NCBI GenBank assembly: GCA_030762895.1
Contig: CM061063.1
Location: forward strand, 74,645,836 to 74,709,835
DNA from: Sophora flavescens
Taxonomy: Eukaryota; Streptophyta; Magnoliopsida; Fabales; Fabaceae
Length of the DNA stretch: 64,000 nucleotides
Direction: 5' to 3'
Position 1 is the first letter of the stretch. Every line of letters starts with the position of its first letter. This document shows positions 34,052 through 45,362 of the stretch, in pieces. Below the pieces are notes generated by a model. That model was not told where the DNA came from, made no database searches, and was given only the letters and a program-made list of their open reading frames with translations. The translations under genes were made by a program, and so were the position numbers.

Positions 34052-34983
34052 AATGTTTTTGGACTTTTGGAGCTAGTAAGCAAAGTTTGATGTATGCTTT
34101 TAAATCTTGTTTCTTGAATTTCCCTCGAGCTCATGCTTCTCAAATTTATAGTAGAAGGTCATTGCCCTTTTCAAGAAATACTGATATACTTATAGGTGTT
34201 GTACATTTAAGTGTATTTCAAAATTTAAATATGAAATTAAAATCTGTATCTATATTTATACTACTTCCGGACTCAATTATAAGCAAAAATAACTAACTTC
34301 ACATTTATTAAGGAAGTTAGTTAATTTAATTTAATTGTCTTGATTTTGAACACACAAAAAAGAGAGTTATAATTACTAAACTACCCTTTAATTGTCTCGG
34401 AAATATACAATTGTCTTGAAAAAGTAAAGAGAGAATTGGTTTGATTGGTTAATTTTCTTTATTTTTTGAATAATTACATTAGAGTTAAGTTGATTGGATT
34501 TTGCTTATATTTGAGTCCAAAAATATAGGTTTTTTTCTTCTTATAATTGCTTATAAATGAGGAACTAAAAACATATTTAATCCTATAAAAAAATATATAA
34601 AATGTTTAATATATTTAACAATTGTAAAAGATAATAAATTAACGATATCTAATATCTAGAAATTAAAATATAAAATATTATAATTTACACCATGGAAAAG
34701 AAAAGAAGAGCACAAAAAATACTATATTTTTAATGAAAACTTAGGATATAAATACTATATACTATATTTTAATAAAAATGTAAGATATCATAATTTCAAG
34801 CAAAATGATTTTGCACTTAAAAAAATAGATATGCATTTAAAAAAAAATACTTTTTTTAATCCATTTATAGTTAACAATAATAATAACTACCTATAACTTT
34901 TTTTTACTGCAATAACTATCTATAACTTAAAACCTAAAATGTTTATTAAATATATACTATAACTTCAATTAAAATTTAAGATA
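34052..34983. other. Upstream region of NCR-like gene 1, then AT-rich DNA
   Basis: 34052-34250 matches the upstream region of NCR-like gene 2 (41087-41390) closely (for example CTTCTCAAATTTATAGTAGA and GGTCA(T/A)TGCCCTTTT). It therefore probably holds the shared promoter; TCTCAAATTTATAGTAG read on the minus strand offers a TATA-like CTATAAATT. The remainder is AT-rich with no recognisable feature. Confidence 0.5.
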
Positions 34984-34991
34984 CTTAAAAT

Positions 34992-35667
34992 TAGAGGTGT
35001 TCGCGGTTCGGTTCGGTTTGGATGACTTCTTAAAAAATATCTGATCCGATCCAATTAAATATGATTTGGACCGGTTCGCTTGGTTCGATTTTTAACCATA
35101 CATTATTACTTATTTATATTACGTTAAATAACGTATTATAAGAATCCTATAATCTACTTATAAAAAAAACGAGTAACATATAATCAACCAAAACACCTAT
35201 TAAGTTTAAAAAAATAAAAACAGAAACAGCTAGCCATGCACAATTCCTTTTACGTTAAATACAAGTGCAGCAATGTAAATAAACAAGTGCAACAAATATG
35301 GAGGTTATACAAATGAATATTAAGCAAGGTGAAATGAATATTAAGCAGCAACATATGCGTTATACAAAACTGAAAATGAGTTCAGTTTTTATAAAAAAGT
35401 ATAAACTGAAATGAGTTTCAGTAAAGTAGTAAAAGACAAATACAAAATGCAGGCAGAAGGCATATAAAACGCATATGTGCATACATGTTAGTATAAAGAT
35501 ATCGGTTCGTTTGGATCGATTCGGTTCCTGAAAATAAAATCGATAACCGAACCGAACCGGTTATGATAAAAACTCATTCGAAAAAATTCAAATAAATTCG
35601 GTTTGCATCGGTTTTCGATTATTTTGGATCGGTTAAACAGTTTTTTTGATCGGTTTGGATCCCCCTA
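34992..35667. mobile_element. Non-autonomous hAT MITE, copy 2 (676 bp)
   Basis: The ends are TAGAGGTGTTCGCGG and CCCCCTA, with a perfect 8-bp TSD CTTAAAAT (34984-34991 and 35668-35675). Terminal regions share the GGTTCGGTTCGGTTTGGAT motif with 20749-21385; the interiors differ. Non-coding. Confidence 0.88.
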
Positions 35668-35675
35668 CTTAAAAT

Positions 35676-36608
35676 CAACCCCCGGTAAATATACTATTCA
35701 CATTAATGCTATTCTTAACTATTCTCTCTCTTCAATAAAGTTAGTGAGTTTAAGTCGTAAGATCAAATCAAAATCAACGAATGAAAATTGATGTAAGAGA
35801 AAAGTTTGGCACACCTAGTGTTAACTGATCAGTCTCTAAATATAAATATAAATTATTATATAAATATAAATCTGTCTCATTTGCAAGGAAAATTTTACTG
35901 GTGTTTCTTCTACAAGAAAAGCTTCTTCAAGAAGTCTTCTACAAACTTTCAATTAGTAGAAAGATTAGAAATTTAAAAATCTATTAAAATTATGGGGGGG
36001 AAATATAAAGAATAAAATTTATGCAAAAAATTTATTGCTAGCTACAACTTTCAAAATTTGTTTGGCAGCTATTGGTATTTAAAACTCAGTTAAAATTATG
36101 GAAAAAGGAATAAAATAAATTTGTTGGCAACATCATTTCATTGGTTGGTATTTTATTGTTACAAGTTTCAAAAAATTGGTTGGCAACATCTTTTCTATTG
36201 CTATGGATAAATAAATATGTTGTTACCAATATTTTTTGGTAAATGAAAAGGCATTATTCTTTGTCAGCTTTCTCCATTCAAACTTCAATTTTCAAATTCA
36301 ATTAAGATTAAAAAAAAGGATTAGAAATTTAAAAACCAAATTAAATTACGAAAAAAATAAACAAGATGCAAGGAATTTATTGTTAGCTACAACTTTCAAA
36401 ATTTGGTTGGCCGGATACCTCTTCTATTTGTATTTCCACCGTCCATGTACTTGCCATAGTGACGTTGCCTAGAACACTCCCTTGTGGCGGGGGAGAATCC
36501 ATCCTCCTAACTATAGATTTAATATTATAATATTCCAACGGTGAAGATTCAATTTCCTTCCAATTTGAAAGCATCTAGGATACATTTGCTCCGATTCCTT
36601 CTTGACTC
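35676..36608. other. Intergenic stretch with a dispersed local repeat
   Basis: A phrase near TTGCTAGCTACAACTTTCAAAATTTG (about 36038-36065) recurs at about 36380-36408, with looser versions between, often followed by TTGGC. A minus frame at 36383-36574 (MDSPPPQGSVLGNV) is unrecognised and not called. No gene. Confidence 0.4.
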
Positions 36609-36611
36609 TTA

Positions 36612-37444
36612 GGACTTGTTTGGTGGTCAGGATAGGATTGAGGCGGATATGACAAGAGAACATGATAGAAGTAGGATAGGATATGAGCAGGATAAGCTAT
36701 TATCATATCCGACGTTTGGTGTCCACTAGATAACCAACCGGACAACATTATAATATAAGTATGAATTTTAAATTTTTCGTTTTTATTCTAAATGTTTTCA
36801 TCTTTTATTAGATTTTAGTTTTTTTTTTGTAATTTTCATTATTTAAAATTATATAAAAAGACAAAAATATCCTTGTGATAAAATTACACTAAATTTTTTA
36901 AATATTGCCTAACTAAAATTATTTTTTTATATTTTTAAATATTCATTTTTTGTTTTTACTCTACATATATTTAAATTATTAGAATACTTTTTATATTTTA
37001 CAGTTTTTTAAAATAATATAAAATAACAAAATTAGCATTGCTATAAAATAAAAATAAATTTTAAAATGAATTATTAATATTTTTATTATTTTAAATATTT
37101 TATATTTTATTATACCTTTTTTTGGTAACAATGTTAAATTTTATTATACTTTAAATTATTATTTTATTATACTTTAATTATTTTATGTATTATATATTTT
37201 TATATTTTATTATACTTTAAATCACCTTATCCTACTTGTTACCATAAAAAAAAGTACCTTATTCTATCATGTTGAGTGCTAACCCAGCCCTTCCCTCAGG
37301 ATAGAATTTTAACTAGATGGACAGGATATAATAAGTGACAGGATTGTCTTATCCTATCTTGCTGCCTCACCAAACAACAGTTTCAGACAGGATATGATAG
37401 CTTATCATATCTTGTCTCTCTTATCCTGACCATCAAACGGATCA
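36612..37444. mobile_element. PIF/Harbinger (Tourist-like) MITE, copy 1 (833 bp)
   Basis: The left end is GGACTTGTTTGGTGGTCAGG; the right end is the complement-like CCTGACCATCAAACGGATCA. TTA flanks both sides (36609-36611 and 37445-37447), the TSD of PIF/Harbinger elements. AGGATA/TATCCT-rich subterminal regions surround an AT-rich, non-coding core. A sister copy is at 41572-42346. Confidence 0.85.
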
Positions 37445-37559
37445 TTATTTCTTCTAATTAACTTTCAGAGCCTTTAAAGGACATTAAGGAGATCTCAATA
37501 TTTATTATTCCGCCTGTAAATTTATTTTACTTTTGTTTTTTGTGGTTAACGTGTTTGAT

Positions 37560-38673
37560 ATAGTGATATGATAGGAACTGAAATCTACTAGATAGAAATT
37601 AACCAACAAAAGGGAGCTCAACCCCCTAGAATTGAAGAAAATCCTCTAATTGCAGTATTGGTGGTTTATGTGCTGAGTGATAGTTAGTATTCGTAGGGTG
37701 TAGGTTTTTATTTTCAGATTTTTGGGTGATGAATCGTCCATTCCATCTTCAAAGCTATCCTTCAAACACCCAAGAAACTAAAGCGCATCGTTTCGATTCA
37801 ATCCATTTTAGTGCAATGCCAATTGATTGAAAAATATTGTCAATGATCGAAATAATATTATAATTGATAGAAATTGAAATCAATGGAATGCACTTTCATA
37901 AAAATAGTTATTTCTTTGATTAAGGTGCAACAATCGTCATATTTTAAAAAACGATATAAGAGCGAGTCTCTTGGTTGCAATTTAGAAGAATAGAGCATAT
38001 TCGAAAAATATCCTTTTCATCAGATAATTCGTGAGCCAAAACATGTTAAAATCATTATACTCATAAGACTTCAATTTGTATTATCTGCGCTATCAATAGT
38101 ACTTCAAATTCTTCTACTCTGTGTATCAACTCGAAAATATGGTGTGATATCCCTAGGTTGAGGATGAGGTATCCCTCTGTTTAGAAGGTGTGATATCCTT
38201 CTATTGTAAATGGTGTGACATTCATTTGGTATTCGATTTTAGGCTCACAAGCGTATTAGGTGGGGTATCTCGAAGGATGCGAGGGAGAGTGCTAGAAATC
38301 ATTGAGGCTCTTACACGTGGTGGGTGACGTATCCCGGGAGGCGTGGTTATAGTGCTCTGTTGTATACAAAGGCTTAAAGCACCCCTTTATAAGCTTGTCT
38401 GTTAATGGGAAAAAATCTCACAGGTGGAGTGAGGACTGGACGTAGGTCACTGGTGGTTGGTGGCCAAACCATGATAAAATCTGTATGCAAGTATTCTCTT
38501 CCTTATCTCTATATTGTTTAATTCATATTACTTTTCACATATTCATAATTTGTTTATTTCTTATTGTGCGATTTAATTCATATTGTTTAATTCATATTAC
38601 TTTTCATCATTTAGTAAATTAAATTAGAAAATTTATAAAATCAATTCACCCCTCTTGGGTTATGGTTGCCGCG
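37560..38673 (+). mobile_element. Probable LTR-retrotransposon LTR remnant
   Basis: The right part resembles the end of a copia LTR: GGTGGCCAAACCATGATAAA, then TTAATTCATATTACTTTTCA twice, then TCAATTCACCCCTCTTGGG. It falls exactly where the NCR duplication copy is interrupted, since homology to the 33320 region resumes at GGTCAACA (38674). Short GGTGTGATATCCCT-like repeats lie near 38140-38215. I could not fix the left end or a TSD. Confidence 0.4.
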
Positions 38674-38820
38674 GTCAACAATAAGAGTTAAACATTTTTA
38701 ACGACGTGATAATACATGATTAATAGTATGATTTTTTTCTAAACTAATGCATTATAATTAAATCCATAGATTAATAAATGAAGGTAAAGATTTAAACTGA
38801 TTATTTTCTTTTGCACTTCG
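38674..38820. repeat. Detached piece of the NCR-flanking duplication
   Basis: Matches about 33330-33490 across GGTCAACA, TTTTTAACGA(T/C)GTGA, ACATGATTAATAGTAT and TTAAATCCATAGATTAA. It is the downstream flank of NCR-like gene 2, separated from that gene by about 1.7 kb of inserted DNA. In copy 1 the same interval is about 25 bp. Confidence 0.75.
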
Positions 38821-38943
38821 ACGTTCTAAAATTTTATTAATTATCAAATATTTCGTTAGACATGATATCTTTAAAATTTTAATTATACTATATTATATTT
38901 CATGTTAAGCAATTTTCTATCCCCGGGCACAGGTACACATATA

Positions 38944-39125
38944 TATAAAAGGAAGAAAGTCTTGGGTTTTGTTTAGAGTTGCCCTAGGGGTAGTTTAGCA
39001 TTTTGTAATTTAATTTAGGGGTAATCTTTATATATATAAAAAAAAAAAAGAAAGTCTATGGTTTTGTCTAGAGTTGTCTTAGGGGTAGTTTAGTAATTTA
39101 ATTTAGGGGTAATTTGATAATTGAA
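38944..39125. repeat. Two-copy tandem repeat, unit about 100 bp
   Basis: GAAAGTCTTGGGTTTTGTTT, then AGAGTTGCCCTAGGGGTAGT, then TAATTTAATTTAGGGGTAAT is followed by a second copy starting GAAAGTCTATGGTTTTGTCT with a few changes. Both are preceded by TATATATAAA. Confidence 0.82.
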
Positions 39126-40542
39126 GCTATTGAAAATGGGCTGAGTAATATGGATCATGCTATAGGAAAGGAATGCCTAATAACTACAACTTTCGGAGCA
39201 ATTGGTTTCTGTCTTCTCCAATCTCAAAATAGAAAACCAACGAGCAGCAGGCCCAGATAGATCTCACAACAGTGGTTCATGCGGCGACCGGTGACCGTCA
39301 CCTGAATTTAAGAGTAATGATATTTATATATATTTTTGATGTCCAACATCGTGTGTGTATATATTTATACTTGTTTATTATTTTTTTTCTCTCATCACAT
39401 GTATTTAGCACTTCAAAATATGGTATCTATATATGATATCTCAAAAGCATGTACAATTATCATTTCTCGAATTTAATCTGTTATTACAATTTCTTTGCAA
39501 AGGTTCCCACACAAAACATAATTTAATTCAAAATATTAAAATAATTTGTTTTTTTTTACATTAAAATAATTTGTTTTAAAATTTTTATGTAAAGGATTTT
39601 AAATTCTCTCTTTATTAAAACTTATTCATCTAATATTTTCTTTAATGTTTTGATTGTATTCACAACTTACCAAATTGCAAATATAATTTTCCAAACGAGA
39701 GACTATGAAACTGACCATTCAATACCATTAGTAGCAAATATACATTTTAAATGGAAATAAACGGCCATTAACTTTAAATTTCAATGTGCAATTTGTTTTA
39801 TTTTAGAATAAATTGTTTTATCTTTTTTTTTTGAAAGAAATAAATTGTTTAATAGAATGGTTTTCGTTTTCCTATTTTAAGATAGAGTCGTTTATACCTT
39901 TCAATTTATATGATTTTTCCTTTTTTCTAAATGCATTTTTTCATGTTGGACTTGGAATACTTTTCATTAACAACCTTTTTATTAAAATCAACCATTGACA
40001 ATCTCTTAAACATGTGGGGACTTATCTTCTACAACCACTTTTTTCCACATAGATCTAGTTGTATGTCGCAATATCAAGTGCTACCACTCATCGTCTGGAT
40101 TGAAGATTATGCGACAATGAAGGACATATTTTCAACACTACTTCAAATATTATTTATAAATAAGTCTTTCACAGTTTAAGCTACGAAAATTACTCTTAAA
40201 TTATTATATTTGTTGCTTATTTAGGTTTATATTGCTCTTATTACTTCTCTTTTTCTTTTTCAGGAACTTCAACGAGGTTTTGCACATTTTTATTTATTAA
40301 AATGATAATTTAACATCCTCGAAGGTGTATATATGTGTTGAATGTTACCCTTTTTAGCCAAGAAAACAATCTAATACAAGTAACCCGATTTTTTCCTATA
40401 TTTTCTACATTAAATATAACTCAAACATAAAGTCGTTACTCAATTTATTTTGCATATATTTTGAACTTAGAAATATAAATTATAAATCATATTAGTCATA
40501 AACTAATAAGTATCTCGTGCGATGCACGGGTACAATTACTAT
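39025..40542 (+). mobile_element. Candidate non-autonomous Helitron (3' end only is convincing)
   Basis: At 40514-40530 a short hairpin (CTCGTGC, GAT, GCACGGG) stands 12 bases before ATTACTAT. This is like a Helitron 3' end, where a GC-rich hairpin precedes a terminal CTRR (here CTAT, so one base off). A TC-start followed by TTTATATATATAAA at 39025 is a possible 5' end. The right edge abuts the resumption of NCR-duplication homology at about 40544, consistent with an insertion boundary. No RepHel protein. The left end is speculative. Confidence 0.4.
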
Positions 40543-40547
40543 GATCA

Positions 40548-41086
40548 CTAATTTGTATTTGACAATGGTTCGTTGTGTTGTGACCGCTCCATTTCATGAC
40601 CTCCAATGCAGATACATTTGCTTTTGAAACAGACTAGGAATCCTTTTCCTTTGCAAATTTGTTCCTTGAGGAAAACGCACTCAATGTCTCGCTTACATAT
40701 GTAATTTTCCGCGCTCACTGGAGGCGGAGATGAAAGACCTACAAAATACACACAATTTCAATATTATAAGAAGTGTCTTGCTTATCAGTGTTCTAAGAGC
40801 ATTGGTTAATAATTCCAATAAAAACAAGTTTTCATTAGAAAACTAGATATACAACTTCTCAAAATGTTACTTTTCAAAATGTTACTTCTCAATGAAAACC
40901 TCATTCTTTTATTAATTAATCAATATTATAAGAATACTAATTAACATTCAACTTGTACAAAAAGAAAATAGAAGATAGGTTTGTATTGCTTTTATTATCT
41001 CATGGATAGAGAGAAATCATACCATGACATGCTGCTACAGTAAGAAGAATAACCAAGAAAGCAAGCTCGAAGGAAGCCTTTCCCAT
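40548..41086 (-). CDS. NCR-like (defensin-like) secreted peptide 2, two exons
   Basis: Exon 1 (41023-41086) encodes the signal peptide MGKASFELAFLVILLTVAAC plus H, differing from copy 1 at two residues, with donor GTATGAT. A 284-bp intron ends TTTTGTAG. Exon 2 (40548-40738) encodes the mature region (LSSPPPVSAENYICKRDIEC onward, ending HNEPLSNTN): 84 residues in total. Cysteine spacing C-x5-C-x7-C-x7-C-x4-C-x-C is identical to copy 1. The residues between cysteines have changed a lot (for example PDKRLIL versus KGKGFLV), while the signal and C-terminal tail are conserved. It is also four residues longer before the first cysteine. The gene is a tandem paralogue of 33521-34051. Confidence 0.75.
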
Positions 41087-41571
41087 AATGTTTTTGGACT
41101 TCTGGAGCTAGTAAGCAAAGCTTGATGTATGCTTTGAAATCTTGATTCTTGAATTTCCATTGAACTCATGCTTCTCAAATTTATAGTAGAAGGTCAATGC
41201 CCTTTTTTTTAAGAAATACTGTTATAGGTTCAATGTTGTGCAATCAATAGTATTTTTTTCCGACTCAGCATGTTATTATGCAAATTAAATTATAGTATCT
41301 TCACATTGAAGGAAATATACCCATCAAATGATCCTACTTATTTGGAAAACATGTTGCACATTTAAGTATATTTCAAAAATTTAAATATGAAATTAAAATA
41401 AAATAAAATGTTTTAAAATTTTCTCTACTACTGTTACTTTTTAAAGTTAACAAATTTAATGCCTTGATTCCATTTTGATTGTTAATCTGCCCATGTGGAA
41501 AATAAGGAAACTGTTTTTTTGTGATGAAAAACAAGTAACCTTGCAACTTGAGTTGATTTCATTTCCTTTTA

Positions 41572-42346
41572 GGACTCGTTTGGTGGTCAGGTAGGATAAG
41601 GGCAGATAGGATAAGAGAGCAGGACATGAGTAGGATATGATATGAGCAGGATAAGCTGTTATCCTATCCGACGTTTGGTGTCTACCAGATAACTAACTGG
41701 ATATCATTGTAATTTTAGTACGAATTTTAAAATTTTCGTTTTTGTTCTGAATGTTTTCATATTTTATTAGATTTTTGTTTTTTATAATTTTTATTTTTTA
41801 AGATTATATAAAAAGACAAAATTGTCCTTGTGATAAAATTACATATAATATTTTAAAATTTTAAAATATTGTTTAGCTTAAATTAATTTTGTTATAAATT
41901 TAAATATTCATTTTTAGTTGTTACTTTACATATAGTTAAATTATTAGAATAATTTTTATTTATTTTTCAGTTTTTTAAAATAATGTGAAGTAACAAAATT
42001 AGTCTTGTGACAAAATAAAAATAATTCTTTAAATTAATTATTAATATTTTTATTATTTTATGTTTTATTATACCTTTTTTGGTAACCATATTATATTTTA
42101 TTATACTTTAATTATTTTATATATAAAATATTTTTATACTTTATTATACTATAAATCACCTTATCCTATTCCGTTGAGTTCTAACCCAGCTCCTCCCTCA
42201 AGATAAAATTTTAACTAAATGGACAGGATATGATAGGTGACAGGATTGGTTTATCCTATACTGCTGGCTCACCAAACAATAGTTTCAGTCAGGATATGAT
42301 AGCTTATTCTATTCCGTCTCTCTTATCCTGACCACCAAACGAGCCC
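41572..42346. mobile_element. PIF/Harbinger (Tourist-like) MITE, copy 2 (775 bp)
   Basis: The ends are GGACTCGTTTGGTGGTCAGG and CCTGACCACCAAACGAGCCC, flanked by TTA (41569-41571 and 42347-42349). The interior matches copy 1 along most of its length (for example AAATTTTCGTTTTTGTTCTG and AACCCAGCTCCTCCCTCAAG), with indels. Non-coding. Confidence 0.9.
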
Positions 42347-42349
42347 TTA

Positions 42350-43056
42350 TTTTCAAGGTGAAACAATGTACATTAACGGCTTTTAACTTTTAGTTTAATG
42401 CTTTGTCAATGGTTTTCATTCAAACCTTATCTCCTCCCGGACGCTGGTTTTGGATTTTACACACGTGAGAAATGAATTTTAAGTGACTATTACTCGGTTA
42501 TCAATTTGAATTGCAAGTTTCAATACCATACTTTGAATGGAAATAAATTATCATTATTGTCTTATGTTTTTAATGGCCCATAAAACTTTATCAGTTACCG
42601 ACTATATTTCGAGAGAAGGAAAATATGATGCTGCAGTTTTACATATATAAAAATAGATGCATAAAAATTTCTTTGGTTGGAGTTCTAAATTATGATTGAA
42701 AACTGAAAAGTGTTTTTAGATCTTACCCTTCTATATTCCTACTTATGTACTAGGAGAACATGTTATATCTTGGGATAGTTTCGTAATTTGAGATAATTAT
42801 TCGTGGGTGAATAATCCTTAAGAATAGTGTCATTAGACATGTCATGCTTTTTTTTATAATCAATGTTGTATTTTATCAATATTATCCAACAAAACATCCC
42901 CAGACATGTTGCAACCAAACCAAGGATATATAAAAGCATGCCTAGACTTGTTTGCTACCATGAAAGTCATTGTTGGTAACGTGGATTCTTCTACAATCAC
43001 ACGAACGGTAAATGGTTGGTTGTGGTTTTAATTTGTGTAATGGAATTTTTTTTTTC
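42350..43056. other. Intergenic stretch without a recognisable gene
   Basis: AT-rich sequence. No coding, RNA or bounded repeat feature found on either strand. Confidence 0.5.
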
Positions 43057-43804
43057 TTAATTATTGAGTTGGTCCCTAAACTATTTTGTAATTTTCAAAT
43101 AGGTACCTAAACTAAAAAAATTTACAATTGGGTCCTCAAAGTTATATAAGATTTTCAATTAGGTCATTAAACTAAAAAAGTTGTTAATTGAGTTCCTGAA
43201 CTTATATAAAATTTTCAATTGGGTCCTTGGGATAGGATTCCATGAATAGGTCGTTAAGTTTGCTGATATGGAATGTGACATGTAATTTTTTTAACCGGAT
43301 TTATATTTAGGGTTGTAAGAGACCAAAATGTTGAACCAGAAGATAAAAATCTGACATCCGGCTGCTTCTCCCCATATGAACAAACAACTCTTTCCTTTCG
43401 CAATATCTGTTTCACGATTGCATATCCCCTCGAAATGGCTTCGTCCAAAATAACTCTCTCACTTGCAACTTACAACATCTCACTTCATTTTGTTGCATCT
43501 TATTGTGACAATGTCTCAAGGTTCATTCTACGTTCAAACCACTCATAGATAGCTAATATGAGTGTTCAACTTAGATGAAATCAGTAATATTTCGTCCAAT
43601 TCATTGGATCACGAACAAGTTTTTCTACTTTAGGAACTCAATTAAAAAATTTATATAAGTTCAAGCACCCAATTAAAAACTTTTTTAGTTCAGGGACCGA
43701 ATTGAAAATTGTATATAAGTTTAGGGAGTCAATTAAAAAAAATTACTTTAGAGACCTATTTAAAAATTCTCAAATAGTTCATGGATCAACTCAGTAGTTA
43801 AATA
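43057..43804. mobile_element. MULE-like or foldback element with long TIRs (about 750 bp)
   Basis: The left arm (43057 to about 43240) reads TTAATTATTGAGTTGGTCCC and onward. The complement of the right arm (about 43610-43804) reads TTAACTACTGAGTTGATCCA and onward. Each arm is built from four or so repeats of a roughly 45-bp phrase (GG(T/A)CCTAAACT, then TTTTCAATTGGGTC). Long, internally repetitive TIRs fit Mutator-like or foldback elements. The middle (43250-43600) is non-coding. Exact ends and TSD are uncertain. Confidence 0.65.
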
Positions 43805-44459
43805 TTATTTTAAAAACCCAGACTTGGTATTGAAAAATTAATCTCTTATTAATTATTCAAACAAGAAAATTGATGTGAAATAAGTGGGATGTATTATTTG
43901 GATATGTTTCCTGTCTAAATGTCTTTTATATGTTTTGAAACTAATTGGCTTATGTAAATAGCATGATTCTGAAATTGTTTAAGAACTAATGTGAGACAAA
44001 TGAACTTCATGTAATTAAATATGTGACACATCAAATATATCAATAAAAATACAATTCAAGTAAAAGTAAATAATAATATACAAAATTAATATGATAAATA
44101 TTTAATGATACATAGCAAAAAACAAAAAACTCTTACTCTATAAGTACCTAATGATTTCTCAATGCAAACATATTTTTTTTACTTACTTGAATTAGATTAT
44201 GACCAAGCAAACCCATTTTTCCTCCAAAATAATTGTCATGCAATTTCGTTTTAAGAGAAATATCACATTGAATGTGTTTTCAAAAGAAAAAAAAATGCGT
44301 GGATTTGACCATCTCAGCATGTGCAAAATAGGTGACATTCATGATTATGCATATCGTTAAATTAAAAAAAAAAAATCGTAAAACGAGATGATTATAAAAC
44401 TTATTAGAGAATTACTATGGGGGATATTTAAGAATTTCTCCATACTAACACACCTTGTA
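43805..44459. other. AT-rich intergenic stretch
   Basis: No gene or bounded repeat seen. Contains A and T homopolymers. Confidence 0.5.
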
Positions 44460-44790
44460 ATGTTTTTTCTTTTTTGTCATAAATAAGATTACTTCATCTC
44501 AATAGCAATAGTGTGAACAATACAAGCTGCAATGCTGGAAAAAAAGTGGGGACTAGTTAGGGATGGGGCCGCTCTGACTAGCTTATGAACAACCACATTT
44601 ATTTGCCTTCGAATGAACTCAACTCTAGAGTTAGGCACAAAAGAAAGAAGGCTTCTACACTGCCAAATAATACCTCCAAATTCAATAGCCTCCTCATGGA
44701 CATGTGAATACTATCTACCACAATCTTGCGATCCACCCCAAAACTGATATTACCCCTGTTCATGGTCTTCACTCATTCAAGAGCAAATGT
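44460..44790 (-). pseudogene. LINE (non-LTR retrotransposon) RNase H tail, 5' truncated
   Basis: The minus strand encodes EFGGIIWQCRSLLSFVPN, then VEFIRRQINVVVHKLVRAA, then a run to IAIEMK and a stop at 44489. This matches the C-terminal RNase H of plant L1-like LINE proteins, with their typical V-x-F-[IV]-RR-x-x-N-x-V-[VA]-H motif. An A-rich stretch (ATGACAAAAAAGAAAAAACA on the minus strand) follows like a decayed poly(A) tail. Extreme 5' truncation is normal for LINEs. Confidence 0.7.
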
Positions 44791-44879
44791 TAGCCTTGAA
44801 TTTACGGAAACTTGATAAATCATTAGGATAAGGACCCCATTGGAAATGATGATTGATTGTAGTAACTTTCTTTTATAGG

Positions 44880-45357
44880 CAAATGTTAGTGTTAATTAAA
44901 GATGGAGATGAATAGAATATTATAGTATCTGTCCCCATACTCGCATTTGAAAAAATACCCATACTCAGATCCACACCCATATGGATAACAACTTTAACAC
45001 CCTTATCCGTACCCTCTGGGGTACCTAAGTACCCATACCCACACATGTTACCCATACTTTAACTAGGAAAAAACAATAAATAACATAAAAAACATTATAA
45101 CTCAATTAAAAAATCATACAAAGATATTTCAAATCTACTTATAAAACGTTACAAACAGTGAAGAAGCTTGGTTGGAGCCGACGAGCAACGGCTACCCCAA
45201 TAATTTGTAACCAAATTTTTTTAATATAAAAAATTTCAATGGTACCTCTTGACTTGCACTCTCAAGTCCAAGCTCAATATCTATGGCCTTACTCATCAAA
45301 ATTGTTTTTGGACTCCTATCTAAGCTCGTGTGATTTGCTAGCTGTTGCACATTTATA
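44880..45357. other. MITE-like remnant and flank of copia B
   Basis: 44880-45060 carries repeated CCCATAC-type phrases (TGTCCCCATACTCGC, TACCCATACTCAGATCC, TACCCATACCCACAC). These resemble the same GC-ended plant MITE family as 25423-25886, but without a definable pair of ends. The rest is AT-rich. No gene. Confidence 0.4.
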
Positions 45358-45362
45358 AGATT

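Noticed and set aside
34052..34983. A third NCR-like gene
   Set aside because: Searched the duplicated flanks for another signal exon or six-cysteine exon; none is present beyond the two called genes.
36383..36574. 63-codon minus frame (MDSPPPQGSVLGNV region)
   Set aside because: It could be a small gene fragment, but no family is recognised and no splice or promoter context supports it.
44880..45060. Repeated CCCATAC phrases as a CRISPR-like or regulatory array
   Set aside because: Repeats are irregular and match the GC-ended plant MITE family; this is nuclear plant DNA and CRISPR is not expected.
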